Below, in pieces: positions 17,012 through 26,002 of a DNA stretch of 64,000 nt. Source of the DNA: Defluviitaleaceae bacterium (GTDB lineage: Bacteria > Bacillota > Clostridia > Lachnospirales > WQUN01); NCBI GenBank assembly GCA_009781725.1, contig WQVF01000001.1, positions 1-64,000 of the forward strand, in the 5' to 3' direction. A program made the position numbers and the translations under genes. Positions within the stretch are counted from its first letter, which is position 1. Every line of letters starts with the position of its first letter. The notes below the pieces were generated by a model, which saw only the letters and a program-made list of their open reading frames with translations, did not search any database and was not told the DNA's origin.

Positions 17012-17326
17012 TTATGCTGGGTTGACAGCTTCAATTTTGACCTTGGTAAAGGGTTGGCGATGGCCTCTCTTACGATGATAGCCCTTTTTGGCCTTATATT
17101 TGTAAATAATTACTTTCTTGGCTTTGCCGTCCCCGAGTACAGACCCGGTTACGCTGGCACCCTCTACTAAGGGCTTGCCTAGAACGGTGGCGTCTCCATC
17201 AATGATGCCCAGTACTTTGTCAAATGTAAAAGACTCTCCGGCCTCTACTCCCAACTTTTCCACTGTTATTATGTCCCCGGCTTGGACTTTGTATTGCTTG
17301 CCGCCGCTTTCGATGATTGCGTGCAT
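17012..17326 (-). CDS. rplU: 50S ribosomal protein L21
   Basis: 104 residues from ATG 17326 (GGGAGG seven bases upstream). HAIIESGGKQYKVQAGDII, the central GKAKKVIIYKYKAKKGYHRK and RQPFTKVKIEAV are diagnostic for L21. First gene of the L21-Prp-L27 operon and preceded by a likely autoregulatory leader. Confidence 0.97.
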   Translation of the reverse strand: MHAIIESGGKQYKVQAGDIITVEKLGVEAGESFTFDKVLGIIDGDATVLGKPLVEGASVTGSVLGDGKAKKVIIYKYKAKKGYHRKRGHRQPFTKVKIEAVNPA

Positions 17327-17342
17327 TCGCAAACCTCCCATT

Positions 17343-17435
17343 ATATTAAGACATTTAGGAAGTACTCGCCGGGGAAGGCAGGCAGAAACACCATTTGAAG
17401 ACCAAAACCCGAGCGGTTACCACACATAGGCCGTT
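17343..17435 (-). promoter_or_regulatory. Probable L21 ribosomal-protein leader RNA
   Basis: The roughly 90 nt upstream of rplU on the minus strand contain GGTAACCGCTCGGGTTTTGG and CCTTCCCCGGCGAGTACTTC, a G/C-rich unpaired-looking leader of the kind described as the L21 leader motif in Firmicutes. Assignment is from memory of the motif and position, not from a covariance model. Confidence 0.55.
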
Positions 17436-17489
17436 ATGATACCAAAAAATGAAGTTTAATACAAGGGGTGCGCTCCTAGATTATTGAAA

Positions 17490-17505
17490 CGTATGGCACC
17501 ATACG
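17490..17505. promoter_or_regulatory. Palindrome CGTATGG..CCATACG, copy 2
   Basis: CGTATGG CA CCATACG, in the 317-bp gap between divergent rplU and the GntR regulator gene, 81 bp from the GntR operator. Same motif as 57743-57758. Confidence 0.6.
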
Positions 17506-17575
17506 CATGTTTTTGCTTTTGCCATAAAATTATGAGATGAAACCCTGTAAAATAGCCGTTTTTGATTATGGCCTC

Positions 17576-17625
17576 TTGACATACAACTGTGTTACTGTAT
17601 TATTTAACTAGTACAGTAATACAGT
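17576..17625 (+). promoter_or_regulatory. Promoter and operator of the GntR/YtrA-type regulator operon
   Basis: A -35 box TTGACA (17576-17581), 17-bp spacer and a -10-like ATTATT (17599-17604) are overlapped by an inverted repeat: arms ACTGTGTTACTGTA (17586-17599) and TACAGTAATACAGT (17612-17625), 13 of 14 positions complementary. This is the expected layout for autorepression by the regulator encoded just downstream. Thirty-one bases of it (17594-17624) are repeated exactly at 57653-57683. Confidence 0.75.
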
Positions 17626-17643
17626 ATGGCAAAGGTGGTAACT

Positions 17644-18063
17644 ATGCGCGACTTCGAAACCAGTAAGCCAATCTTTCAGCAGATAATCGACCGTATTCTC
17701 CTGACAATTGCTATGGGGGAACTAGCCCCGGGAGAAAAAATGCCTTCTGTAAGAGAGCTGGCCTTGGAGTACAGGGTCAACCCCAACACCATGCAGAAAT
17801 CCTTATTAAAATTAGAGGAAATGGGCTACCTGCATACCCAGCGTGCAGTAGGCCGCCAGGTAACTACTGACACGGAGAAGATTGCCGGTCTCAAAAACAA
17901 GCGACCTGTCCAGATTACGGAGAAATATCTACTGGATATGCTGGAATGCGGTGTTGAAGGGGAGGATATTCTCAAACATATAAGAAAAGTCTTAGGAATC
18001 CCGGAAACAGTCCGTGTCACCCACTACATGCAGCCCCACAAATCAAGAGAGAGGAAGAAGTGA
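17644..18063 (+). CDS. GntR-family transcriptional regulator, YtrA subfamily
   Basis: About 139 residues from ATG 17644 (AAGGTGG upstream); ATG 17626 is in frame but lies in the operator. A winged-helix GntR domain fills residues 5-75 (PIFQQIIDRILLTIAMGEL, PGEKMPSVRELALEYRVNPNTMQKSLLKLEEMG split over helices 2-3), with only a short C-terminal extension and no effector domain, as in YtrA. Such repressors usually control the ABC transporter in their own operon and respond to envelope-active compounds. Two bases separate it from the ATPase gene. Confidence 0.92.
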   Translation: MRDFETSKPIFQQIIDRILLTIAMGELAPGEKMPSVRELALEYRVNPNTMQKSLLKLEEMGYLHTQRAVGRQVTTDTEKIAGLKNKRPVQITEKYLLDMLECGVEGEDILKHIRKVLGIPETVRVTHYMQPHKSRERKK

Positions 18064-18064
18064 T

Positions 18065-18769
18065 ATGGAAAATATATTAGAAATCACCGGCCTAAGCCAT
18101 AGCTACGGAAAAAATCTCGCATTGGGTAACATATCATTAGGCCTGCCAAAAGGGAAAATCGTAGGCGTCCTTGGCCCCAACGGCAGCGGCAAAACTACAT
18201 TGATAAAGATAATAATGGGCCTGATAAACGGCTACGATGGCCAAGTGCGTATTGCTGGGGAAGTCCCAGGTATACAGGCCAACCCCCATATATCATACCT
18301 GCCAGACAGAAACCATATCCCCTCCTGGTTAACTACGAGTCAAGCAATAAATCTCTTTGGGGATTTTTATCCGGACTTTGACCAAGCACGAGCTAATGAC
18401 ATGCTCGAGCGCATGAAAATACCCCCAAACACAAAAATAAAAACCCTCTCCAGGGGTACCCAGGAGAAGGTCCAGCTTGCAATGGTAATGAGCAGGCGGG
18501 CATGTCTGTATGTGCTGGACGAACCTCTTGGGGCCGTAGACCCAGCCAGCCGGGAGTTTATTGTTAATACGATACTAAAAAACTACCCTGAGGATGGGAC
18601 GATTCTACTTTCCACTCATATTATCAGCGATATAGAGCCTGTTTTGGATATCGCGATTTTCCTTAGAGAAGGGGAAATTGTACTAATGGATGACGCTGAT
18701 AAAATCCGGGAAGAGCATGGCAAGTCTCTTGACGGACTTTTTAGGGAGGTATTTAGGAATGCTGATTAA
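18065..18769 (+). CDS. ABC transporter ATP-binding protein (YtrB-like)
   Basis: About 234 residues from ATG 18065, preceded by GAGGAAG. Walker A GPNGSGKTT, signature TLSRGTQEKVQLA (a LSGGQ variant with SRGTQ), Walker B LYVLDEPLGAVDP, H-loop LLSTHII. It follows the GntR regulator directly and overlaps the permease start by 11 bp. Forms an export or membrane-stress ABC transporter with the permease. Confidence 0.92.
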   Translation: MENILEITGLSHSYGKNLALGNISLGLPKGKIVGVLGPNGSGKTTLIKIIMGLINGYDGQVRIAGEVPGIQANPHISYLPDRNHIPSWLTTSQAINLFGDFYPDFDQARANDMLERMKIPPNTKIKTLSRGTQEKVQLAMVMSRRACLYVLDEPLGAVDPASREFIVNTILKNYPEDGTILLSTHIISDIEPVLDIAIFLREGEIVLMDDADKIREEHGKSLDGLFREVFRNAD

Positions 18770-19598
18770 GACTATAAAATATGATTTTTTATTTAGTAGA
18801 AAAGCGTTTTTTACTACAGCTGCGCTTATGATTGGCTTTACGGCACTTGTTTGGGTAGTCTCCTTTTTTGAGGCCAGCATAACTTCTCTTACAGCTGTGG
18901 GGCTTGTTACCATGGTTGTGGGGATTTATGTTATGTGCTCCGCAGGGAATCAGGTGCTTCAATTTTTCAGTCAGAATTTTTTTGGGGACGCAGGATACTT
19001 GATGCTTACTTTGCCGGTGTCCCGTGGCAAGCTGATTCTTTCAAAGATAATTGTATCAATGGTATGGTTTAATTTTTTGCTACTAACAGGTGTTATCGCG
19101 CTGTTTATTTTTGGTATTGCCATGAATGCAAGTGCTGGATTTAGTGACTTTACCATCGTTTTTGGCACTTCCGGTTTTATTACATTTATAGCAATCAATG
19201 TGTTTGTGTTCACACTGATTTCGGTATTATTCCTTGCGGTGACTCTTTCCAATAGCTATATAGGGTCATGGAGGATACCGGGAATTGTCGCAGGGCTTGC
19301 AGTCGTCGGTTATGGGGCGGCAGTCATAAGGCTAGGCACTCTGCTTCATGGGCGGCATAGGGAAATGATTTTTGTGGAAGATATAAGCCATTTCTACGAT
19401 GATGCGGGAAATGTTATCGGAACCTCTCATTTTCATAGCAACGAGTGGTTAGTGGAAAGAGGCATAAGAATAGGCCGCATCCCCATTGGAGAAACGGCCT
19501 ACTTTGACATATTTTTATGGGGAATGGTGTTGGCAATGGGATTGCTAGCTCTTGGGGTTGTTTATGTGCTTTTGAAAAATAAGGTGAGTTTAGACTAA
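18759..19598 (+). CDS. ABC transporter permease of the GntR operon
   Basis: About 279 residues from ATG 18759 (GGGAGGTATTTAGGA upstream), with six hydrophobic segments and a typical ABC-2-like order: first helix after LIKTIKYDFLFSRKAFF, and LMLTLPVSRGKLILSKIIVSM, the coupling region. An extracellular loop of about 60 residues precedes the last helix. Substrate unknown. Its stop overlaps the 3' end of the converging ThuA-like gene by 4 bp; there is no terminator between them. Confidence 0.88.
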   Translation: MLIKTIKYDFLFSRKAFFTTAALMIGFTALVWVVSFFEASITSLTAVGLVTMVVGIYVMCSAGNQVLQFFSQNFFGDAGYLMLTLPVSRGKLILSKIIVSMVWFNFLLLTGVIALFIFGIAMNASAGFSDFTIVFGTSGFITFIAINVFVFTLISVLFLAVTLSNSYIGSWRIPGIVAGLAVVGYGAAVIRLGTLLHGRHREMIFVEDISHFYDDAGNVIGTSHFHSNEWLVERGIRIGRIPIGETAYFDIFLWGMVLAMGLLALGVVYVLLKNKVSLD

Positions 19599-20275
19599 GT
19601 TCCCCCGCACCACCGTATTGCATTTTCTAACAATCGTTGAAATTGTGGATTCAGCCAAACTTCCAACGTATGCCCAGGGGTAAGGACACATACCCGTCCT
19701 TTCCTTTGGGTACGTACATATACAGCCGGTGCAATCTTGGCAGGGGTGTTAAAATATGGCTCGGACTCATATTTTGCCGGCTCACCTAAGGCTGCCGCAT
19801 ACCCTGCCGCCAGTATATCCACATCCGGTGCCAAAATCTCCAGGTAATAATGCTCGTCCGTTTCGCAAAAGGAGCCAACCCCTTCAGTAACAGGGTGGGG
19901 TTTTAAGACCTGTACTTTCACCGGACTCATATCGGGATGAAAACTAAACCTTGAGCCGATTAATTCGTCCAACATCCCTGTATGGTCTCCCGGCACCAAG
20001 CCGTTGTGAGTTACAAGAAGTCCGCCGCCTTCTTCAACATATCTAACGAAAGCCTCCTGGACGGCCTCTGTTTTCCACAGGATATCCTCTTCATTATAGA
20101 TATCATCAGCGGTGGACATAATTACAACATCGTAGTCCTTAAGGGCCTCAGGGTCAAAATCCGCACCATTCGTCATAGCATCAAACAATATTCCCTTTTC
20201 CCGTAATGGCTCCATTCCTTGGATGGGGACTTCCCCGGGGTGGTAAAAATCATCGCATAGTAGTAGAACTCGCAT
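19595..20275 (-). CDS. ThuA-like domain protein
   Basis: About 226 residues from ATG 20275, chosen for GAGGAGG eight bases upstream. Class-I-glutamine-amidotransferase-like fold of the ThuA family: MRVLLLCDDFYHPGE, YDVVIMSTADD, YVEEGGGLLVTHNGLVPG, DEHYYLEI and VCVLTPGHTLEVWLNPQF, the last being the conserved C-terminal GH motif. ThuA proteins are linked to trehalose or other glycoside use; the exact reaction is unsettled. Divergent from deoD. Confidence 0.85.
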   Translation of the reverse strand: MRVLLLCDDFYHPGEVPIQGMEPLREKGILFDAMTNGADFDPEALKDYDVVIMSTADDIYNEEDILWKTEAVQEAFVRYVEEGGGLLVTHNGLVPGDHTGMLDELIGSRFSFHPDMSPVKVQVLKPHPVTEGVGSFCETDEHYYLEILAPDVDILAAGYAAALGEPAKYESEPYFNTPAKIAPAVYVRTQRKGRVCVLTPGHTLEVWLNPQFQRLLENAIRWCGGT

Positions 20276-20361
20276 GGGTTTCCTCCTCGCAAATAATTGA
20301 CAATCCATGTACCGTATAATACCATAAACCTAGGAAAATCCATTACAAAGGAGCGCATAAA

Positions 20362-21078
20362 ATGAACAACATCCCAACCCCTCATATCACCTCAAAAGAA
20401 GGTCAATTTGCAAAAACCGTCCTTATGCCCGGTGACCCTTTAAGGGCAAAATTTATCGCCGACAACTTCCTGGACAACCCTGCCCTAGTCAACGAAGTCC
20501 GGGGAATGCTTGCTTACACCGGTACCTACAAAGGCAAGCCCGTATCCGTTATGGGCAGCGGAATGGGTATGCCCTCTATGGGGATTTATTCCTATGAGCT
20601 GTTTAATTTCTACGGTGTTGAGAATATCGTCCGGATAGGCTCTGCCGGGGCCATCTCTCTGGACCTTGATTTGGGCGACATAGTAATGGGCATCGGTGCC
20701 TGTACCGACTCCGGTTATGCAGAGATTTACGGCAGACCTCCAGGGGTATTTTCTCCCACCGCTTCTTATTCTCTGATAAAAAAATGCAGCGACTCCGCTG
20801 CAAAGTTGGGTGTCGATCTGGTTGCAGGCAATATTTTATCCACAGATGTGTTCTATACAGAGGATAACTTGGAAGGTGCCAAGGCCTGGCAGCGTCTGGG
20901 TGTGCTGGCGGTAGAAATGGAAGCCGCAGCCCTCTACACCAATGCCGCGATTGCTGGCAAAAACGGCCTTTGCATATGCACAATTTCCGACACCCTATTT
21001 ACCGGCAAAGCCATGTCCGCCGAGGCGCGGCAGACCTCCTTTACTCAAATGATGGAAGTCGCCCTTGGGATTCTATAG
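20362..21078 (+). CDS. deoD: Purine nucleoside phosphorylase, DeoD type
   Basis: 238 residues, normal for hexameric PNPs. Diagnostic segments: TPHITSKEGQFAKTVLMPGDPLRAK split across the N-terminus, GSGMGMPSMGIYSYEL, RIGSAGAI, STDVFYTED and AVEMEAAALYTNA. Cleaves purine (deoxy)nucleosides with phosphate to base and (deoxy)ribose-1-phosphate. AAAGGAGCG precedes the ATG. The metN-like gene follows after 3 bp. Together with the MTA/SAH deaminase it suggests active purine-nucleoside salvage. Confidence 0.96.
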   Translation: MNNIPTPHITSKEGQFAKTVLMPGDPLRAKFIADNFLDNPALVNEVRGMLAYTGTYKGKPVSVMGSGMGMPSMGIYSYELFNFYGVENIVRIGSAGAISLDLDLGDIVMGIGACTDSGYAEIYGRPPGVFSPTASYSLIKKCSDSAAKLGVDLVAGNILSTDVFYTEDNLEGAKAWQRLGVLAVEMEAAALYTNAAIAGKNGLCICTISDTLFTGKAMSAEARQTSFTQMMEVALGIL

Positions 21079-21081
21079 TCC

Positions 21082-22068
21082 ATGCTTCAAGTTAAAAATC
21101 TCACAAAATCCTATGCTACTAAGCAAGGCCCCCTGTATGCATTAAAAGATGTATCCGTGGAGATAAATAAAGGTGAAATCTTCGGGTTTATCGGCCTAAG
21201 CGGTGCCGGGAAAACATCTCTTGCGAGATGTGTTTCCTCATTGGAAAAAGCCGACAGCGGTCAGATATTACTTGAGGGCGTGGACATCACCAAGCAAAGA
21301 GGCGCAGCCCTACGGGAAACCCGGAAGAAAATGGGCTTGGTATTCCAGCACTTTAATTTGCTAATGAATGCCACGGTATTCGAGAATATTGCCTTTCCAC
21401 TCAGGATAGCCAAAAAATCCCGCCAGCATATAGAAACCCGAGTCAATGAACTACTGGAGGTAGTGGGTCTTACAGATAAATCTGACGCATACCCTGCTAC
21501 TCTTTCTGGTGGACAAAAACAGCGAGTAGGCATAGCCCGAGCACTTGTAGCGGAGCCCCAGCTGGTAATCTGTGACGAGGCTACTTCGGCACTGGACCCG
21601 GATACCACCAAGTCTATTCTCGCGCTAATTAAAAGCATCGGAGTTCAAACCGGAGTGACGTTCTTGGTTATCACCCACGAAATGGACGTAATCAAAGAGC
21701 TATGCACTCATGTAGCGGTAATGGAAGACGGGGAAATTATAGAACAAGGCCCGGTGCTTGAGGTGCTGACAGCCCCAAAAACCCCTACGGCAAAACGCTT
21801 CTTTTCAAAGGACTATATTGATAGCGCATGGCGGGGGACACGGCGGATTTTCCGGGCAGTGTTTATAGGAGAGACCGCACGCCAAGCATTTATCCATGAT
21901 GTAATCCGAAAGTTTGAAATCGAACTATCTATTCTCTCCGGCAATATCGAAAATGTCGGCGGTATAATGGTAGGCTCACTAATACTGGAAATCACCGGCA
22001 AGGACGAAATCCTAGCCCAAGTGCAGGAATATTTTCATGAGAACAATGTAGGGATTGAAGAATTGTAA
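21082..22068 (+). CDS. metN: MetN-type methionine ABC transporter ATPase (orphan)
   Basis: 328 residues. Walker A GLSGAGKTS, Q-loop VFQHFNLL, signature LSGGQKQRVGIARAL, Walker B LVICDEATSALDP, H-loop VITHEMDV, and a C-terminal NIL domain (about 250-328) that binds methionine and trans-inhibits MetNI transporters. No metI permease or metQ lipoprotein is adjacent; the next gene is rubrerythrin. It may work with a MetI encoded elsewhere. Start ATG follows the deoD stop by 3 bp without a strong ribosome-binding site, suggesting coupling. Confidence 0.88.
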   Translation: MLQVKNLTKSYATKQGPLYALKDVSVEINKGEIFGFIGLSGAGKTSLARCVSSLEKADSGQILLEGVDITKQRGAALRETRKKMGLVFQHFNLLMNATVFENIAFPLRIAKKSRQHIETRVNELLEVVGLTDKSDAYPATLSGGQKQRVGIARALVAEPQLVICDEATSALDPDTTKSILALIKSIGVQTGVTFLVITHEMDVIKELCTHVAVMEDGEIIEQGPVLEVLTAPKTPTAKRFFSKDYIDSAWRGTRRIFRAVFIGETARQAFIHDVIRKFEIELSILSGNIENVGGIMVGSLILEITGKDEILAQVQEYFHENNVGIEEL

Positions 22069-22081
22069 GGAGGACTAAATT

Positions 22082-22624
22082 ATGCCAGAACTAAAAGGAT
22101 CAAGAACCGAGGCCAACTTAATGGCCGCATTCGCGGGAGAATCCCAAGCCCGCAATAAGTATACCTACTATGCAGCCAGGGCCAAGAAGGACGGCTTTGA
22201 GCAAATGGCAAAGATTTTCCAAGACACCGCAGACAACGAGAAAGAACACGCAAAAATGTGGTTCAAACATCTACACGGCGGCCAAGTCCCCGGCACAGTG
22301 GAAAACCTAAAAGACGCCGCCGAGGGTGAGCATTACGAGTGGACAGATATGTACGCAGGCTTCGCCAAGGAAGCCAGGGCAGAAGGCTTTGAGGCCATAG
22401 CCAATCAATTCGAAATGGTAGCCGCCATAGAAAAAGAGCATGAAGAACGTTATCGCGCCCTGCTGGCCAACCTAGAAGGCAACACAGTCTTCATGAAAGA
22501 CCGCCCAGTAGAATGGGAATGCGCCAACTGCGGCCACCGCCACCACGGCGAAGCTGCCCCGGAGGTATGCCCAGTATGCGTGCATCCTAAGGCGTTTTTT
22601 ATGATTGCTTGTAGGAATTATTAG
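22082..22624 (+). CDS. rbr: Rubrerythrin
   Basis: 180 residues: an N-terminal ferritin-like di-iron domain with two ExxH motifs (EKEH in helices 2 and 4: DNEKEHAKM and [10 protein letters not shown]) and a C-terminal rubredoxin-like [Fe(Cys)4] domain (CANCGH...CPVC). It reduces hydrogen peroxide to water in anaerobes, taking electrons from rubredoxin/NADH systems. AAGGAGG precedes the ATG. Stands behind metN and ends just before a 100-bp palindrome. Confidence 0.96.
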   Translation: MPELKGSRTEANLMAAFAGESQARNKYTYYAARAKKDGFEQMAKIFQDTADNEKEHAKMWFKHLHGGQVPGTVENLKDAAEGEHYEWTDMYAGFAKEARAEGFEAIANQFEMVAAIEKEHEERYRALLANLEGNTVFMKDRPVEWECANCGHRHHGEAAPEVCPVCVHPKAFFMIACRNY

Positions 22625-22653
22625 GAACCAAATTTTCCAACAATTCACAAGTT

Positions 22654-22753
22654 CACCGATGTGCAAAAACACTAAACTCGTCTGTCGCCAAATCTGCGTT
22701 AAAGCATTCGCAGATTTGACTCGTCGTCGCTAAGTGTTTTTATGCAATCGGTG
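22654..22753. repeat. 100-bp two-tier palindrome, copy 1
   Basis: Outer arms CACCGAT.TGCA.AAAACACT pair with AGTGTTTTTATGCAATCGGTG; inner arms CAAATCTGCG and CGCAGATTTG pair; the segments between them (ACTCGTCTGTCGC left, ACTCGTCGTCGC right) are direct, not inverted, repeats. The 3' end of the AlkX-like gene lies inside it. Comparable elements are at 41901-42013 and 57846-57936. Confidence 0.7.
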
Positions 22754-23919
22754 TTATTAAACCTTGCAAACCGCTCTAGACAACTGTCTACTGCGGTTTG
22801 CAATTTTTTTGTCTTTCTTACGCCATCCTCCAGCCAGATATTCTTCACAACTAGACTTTTATCCTTACGGATTACCTCAATCCGCCCGGCGAAGTTTTCG
22901 CCATATAATATGGGCAGTACATATGGCCCATACTTGCGCTTTGCGGGCGGGGTGTAGATTTCCCATGCATAGTGGAAGCCGAATAGGGCTAGGATGATTT
23001 TTCTGTCCCACATAAAGCAGTCCAGGGGGGCTATCAACTCGCAACGAGGCTTAGGGGATGCGCCCTTTCGGATGGTTTCTAGTAGGGGCAGGTCCTCTGT
23101 ACGGATGTATAGAGTATGGTTTATTCCTTCTACCGTAACAGGCCGGATTTTTTCTTCTTCCAGTAAGGACTTAAAGATTTCACCCCGACGGGATGCGCTT
23201 AAATTTTGTATATATAACCATGCGTCTGAGGGGCGGTTCCATAATAGACCTACTGCGCCTATCCGCCGTAACACTCGCCATTTTTGGTGTTCAAACTCGT
23301 CAGGCAATGGGTCTGGGGCAGATAAGATTTCTTGGGAGATGTGATTTTCCGCCAGGTCATAGAACTTTCTGGTACCCTTCTTATGATGAACAATCAATTG
23401 GCCTGTGGAATATAGCTGCTCCAAAACCGCCCGAGCAGCCTTGGTTTCGCTATTGCCGCTTCCGCTCCAATGGATAGAGGAATGCCAGCGTATGCCCCCC
23501 TCAAGGGGTAAGTCGTCAGAGTTTATGGGGCCGTTTTCTCGGATATACTCTAATGCCTGTGCTTCCAATTCCGATACACCCTCAAAGCGTTTGCCTCCTA
23601 AAATTGCAGCGTCACGGTATCGCCGGAAATATGGCCAGTATTCTACCGGGATAATGGCAAGATTCTTGTCCGGATAGTCAAATAGTAGCCTGTCCTTGTA
23701 CAGTAACTCTTCCAGCATGGCCTTTGTAAAGCCCTTGACACGAGCGTTGAGGGTTATTTGAGCGTTTTGTCCACAAAGGTCAACCGGGTCAAATTGAAGG
23801 CAGCCGGTTTGGCGTATGTAGGCAAGTGCGCCTGCTTTTCCGATGAATTTATGCTCGCCTATTAGGCCATGTTTTAGTAGGATAAATTGGCGGGCTTGGG
23901 GGAGTGAAATTGATAGCAT
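22699..23919 (-). CDS. AlkX/YcaQ-like winged-helix DNA glycosylase family protein
   Basis: 406 residues of the HTH_42 (DUF1006) family, which includes E. coli YcaQ (AlkX) and Streptomyces AlkZ, DNA glycosylases that unhook interstrand cross-links and bulky lesions. The catalytic Q-hydrophobic-D motif is visible as LQFDPVD (about 41-47). Other family features: ASRRGEIFKSLLEEEKI and the ELIAPLDCFMWDRKII segment. The last 17-18 codons, including the stop, lie inside the 100-bp palindrome at 22654-22753, so the natural C-terminus has probably been replaced. Activity is inferred from family only. Confidence 0.85.
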   Translation of the reverse strand: MLSISLPQARQFILLKHGLIGEHKFIGKAGALAYIRQTGCLQFDPVDLCGQNAQITLNARVKGFTKAMLEELLYKDRLLFDYPDKNLAIIPVEYWPYFRRYRDAAILGGKRFEGVSELEAQALEYIRENGPINSDDLPLEGGIRWHSSIHWSGSGNSETKAARAVLEQLYSTGQLIVHHKKGTRKFYDLAENHISQEILSAPDPLPDEFEHQKWRVLRRIGAVGLLWNRPSDAWLYIQNLSASRRGEIFKSLLEEEKIRPVTVEGINHTLYIRTEDLPLLETIRKGASPKPRCELIAPLDCFMWDRKIILALFGFHYAWEIYTPPAKRKYGPYVLPILYGENFAGRIEVIRKDKSLVVKNIWLEDGVRKTKKLQTAVDSCLERFARFNNTDCIKTLSDDESNLRML

Positions 23920-24024
23920 GCGGTAATCTTCCTTTCATTTACCATAGGGTGTTCATATAATTGCACAATAGATATGGAAATGCTAGAATAATTTGCAAAA
24001 CCCAAAAATATTATTGGAAAGCGA

Positions 24025-24049
24025 TTTTCGGGGACTACGTCCCCAAAAA
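24025..24049 (+). promoter_or_regulatory. Hairpin in the pgk 5' untranslated region
   Basis: TTTTCGGGGAC TAC GTCCCCAAAA, a stable 10-11 bp hairpin 24 bp upstream of the pgk start. It could protect or attenuate the glycolytic operon transcript. Confidence 0.5.
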
Positions 24050-24072
24050 CGCATAGAAAGGGGTAAAATATT

Positions 24073-25251
24073 TTGAAGAAGAAGACCATTGATAATTTAA
24101 AGGTGAAAGGCAAACGGGTACTGGTGCGCTGCGATTTTAATGTACCTCTCATTGACGGTGCAATCACCGACGAAAACCGTATAATCGCGGCACTCCCCAC
24201 AATAAAAAAGCTTGTTGCAGACGGAGGCCGAGTAATCCTTTGTTCCCACCTAGGCAAGCCTGAAAAGAAATTATCCTTGGCACCGGTGGCGGTAAGCCTT
24301 AGCGGGCATTTGGGTCAGCCTGTAAAATTCCTGGCAGATAATCAAGTTGTAAGCGACTGTGTGCGGAAGGCCGTAGGCGAGATGAAAGACGGCGAGGTAG
24401 CTCTACTTGAAAACACCCGCCTCCGGAAAGAAGAATCCAAAAATGAGGAAGCCTTCTCAAAAGACCTGGCTTCCATTGCAGATATATATGTAAATGACGC
24501 CTTTGGCACGGCTCACCGGGCTCATTGTTCCACCGTTGGAGTAACGTCCTTTGTGGCTGAGTCTGCTGTTGGTTACCTAATGGAAAAAGAGCTTAAGTTC
24601 CTTGGTGCCGCCATCGAAAACCCAGTACGCCCCTTCGTTGCAATCCTAGGGGGAGCAAAGGTTTCTGATAAAATCCTTGTAATCAAAGAGCTGTTAAACA
24701 AAGTAGACAAGCTAATTATCGGCGGCGGGATGGCTTATACCTTCTTTGTTGCTCAAGGCCATACAGTGGGCGATTCTCTTCTGGAAGTGGACAGAGTCAA
24801 GGACGCAAAGGAAGTAATGGAACTTGCCAAGGCAAAAGGAGTGGAGCTTCTCCTGCCGGTGGATACGGTTGTAACCCAGGAGTTTAGTGCCGATGCGGCA
24901 TACAAAACTGTGCCCTCAAGCGGAATCGAAGACGGCTGGGGTGGCCTAGATATAGGCGAAAAAACTCGTGAAATCTTTACCTCGGCTCTAAAAGATGCCA
25001 AGACAATAATATGGAACGGCCCCATGGGTGTATTCGAGTTCCCTAACTTCGCTAAAGGTACTTTGGCTCTAGCCCAAGAGATGGCTGAGAATACGGGCAC
25101 AACTATTATCGGTGGCGGTGATTCCGCCGCTGCGGTCAACCAATTGGGGTATGGGGATAAAATGACCCATATCTCCACTGGCGGCGGCGCATCACTGGAG
25201 TTCCTGGAAGGCAAGGCTCTACCTGGAGTTGAGGCGGTGCAAAATGCGTAA
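24073..25251 (+). CDS. pgk: Phosphoglycerate kinase
   Basis: 392 residues. [12 protein letters not shown] (PGK signature), [22 protein letters not shown] and the C-terminal [13 protein letters not shown] and [13 protein letters not shown] nucleotide-binding loops. Transfers phosphate from 1,3-bisphosphoglycerate to ADP. Start is TTG 24073 with AAAGGGG nine bases upstream. First gene of pgk-tpiA-gpmI-eno; gapA is not in the window. Its stop overlaps the tpiA start by 8 bp. Confidence 0.97.
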   Translation: MKKKTIDNLKVKGKRVLVRCDFNVPLIDGAITDENRIIAALPTIKKLVADGGRVILCSHLGKPEKKLSLAPVAVSLSGHLGQPVKFLADNQVVSDCVRKAVGEMKDGEVALLENTRLRKEESKNEEAFSKDLASIADIYVNDAFGTAHRAHCSTVGVTSFVAESAVGYLMEKELKFLGAAIENPVRPFVAILGGAKVSDKILVIKELLNKVDKLIIGGGMAYTFFVAQGHTVGDSLLEVDRVKDAKEVMELAKAKGVELLLPVDTVVTQEFSADAAYKTVPSSGIEDGWGGLDIGEKTREIFTSALKDAKTIIWNGPMGVFEFPNFAKGTLALAQEMAENTGTTIIGGGDSAAAVNQLGYGDKMTHISTGGGASLEFLEGKALPGVEAVQNA

Positions 25252-26002
25252 GATGCTTATAGCAGGAAACTGGAAAATGAATTTTACCCCTTCCAATGCG
25301 GTGGGGTTTGTAAACTCCATCAAAAGCAATATTGACACAGCTAAACGTGATGTGGTTCTCTGCGTCCCATATGTGGCCTTGCAGCCTGTTAAGGATGCCC
25401 TTAAAGGTACCAATATCCAGGTCGGAGCGCAAAACGTCCACTATATGGACGACGGAGCATATACCGGGGAGATTTCACCGGCAATGCTGAATGAAATGAA
25501 GGTACCCTATGTAATAATCGGCCATTCCGAGCGGCGAGAGAAGTTCGGAGAATCTGATACAACCGTAAACCTACGGGCGTTGAGGGCACTTAAGCATGGG
25601 CTGTCTCCAATTATTTGCGTGGGGGAATCCCAAAAGCAACGCCTTGCGAACCGAACTGAAGATGTACTACGCAAGCAGGTTGCATTCGCATTAGATGAAG
25701 TCAAAGACGAGCGAGCCGAAAAGGTGGTTATCGCATACGAACCCATTTGGGCAATCGGCACAGGGATGACAGCGACAACAAAACAAGCTGAAGATGCATG
25801 TGCCTTTATTCGTATTCTTCTGATTGAGCGGTTTGGTGCTCCCACAGCGGAGAAAATCCGTATCCTATATGGCGGAAGCGTAACACCGACAAATGCCGCA
25901 GAGCTGTTTTCCCAGCCCAATATTGACGGCGGGTTGGTAGGCGGTGCCAGCACTGCTCCAACTTTTGACCAAGTTGTGAAAGCGGGGCTATGTTGTGAGT
26001 AA
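25244..26002 (+). CDS. tpiA: Triosephosphate isomerase
   Basis: 252 residues from ATG 25244. AGNWKMN (catalytic Lys), VIIGHSERR (catalytic His), [11 protein letters not shown] (catalytic Glu, loop 6) and [17 protein letters not shown] phosphate-binding loops are all intact. Interconverts dihydroxyacetone phosphate and glyceraldehyde-3-phosphate. Overlaps pgk by 8 bp and gpmI by 8 bp, so the three are translationally linked. Confidence 0.97.
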   Translation: MRKMLIAGNWKMNFTPSNAVGFVNSIKSNIDTAKRDVVLCVPYVALQPVKDALKGTNIQVGAQNVHYMDDGAYTGEISPAMLNEMKVPYVIIGHSERREKFGESDTTVNLRALRALKHGLSPIICVGESQKQRLANRTEDVLRKQVAFALDEVKDERAEKVVIAYEPIWAIGTGMTATTKQAEDACAFIRILLIERFGAPTAEKIRILYGGSVTPTNAAELFSQPNIDGGLVGGASTAPTFDQVVKAGLCCE

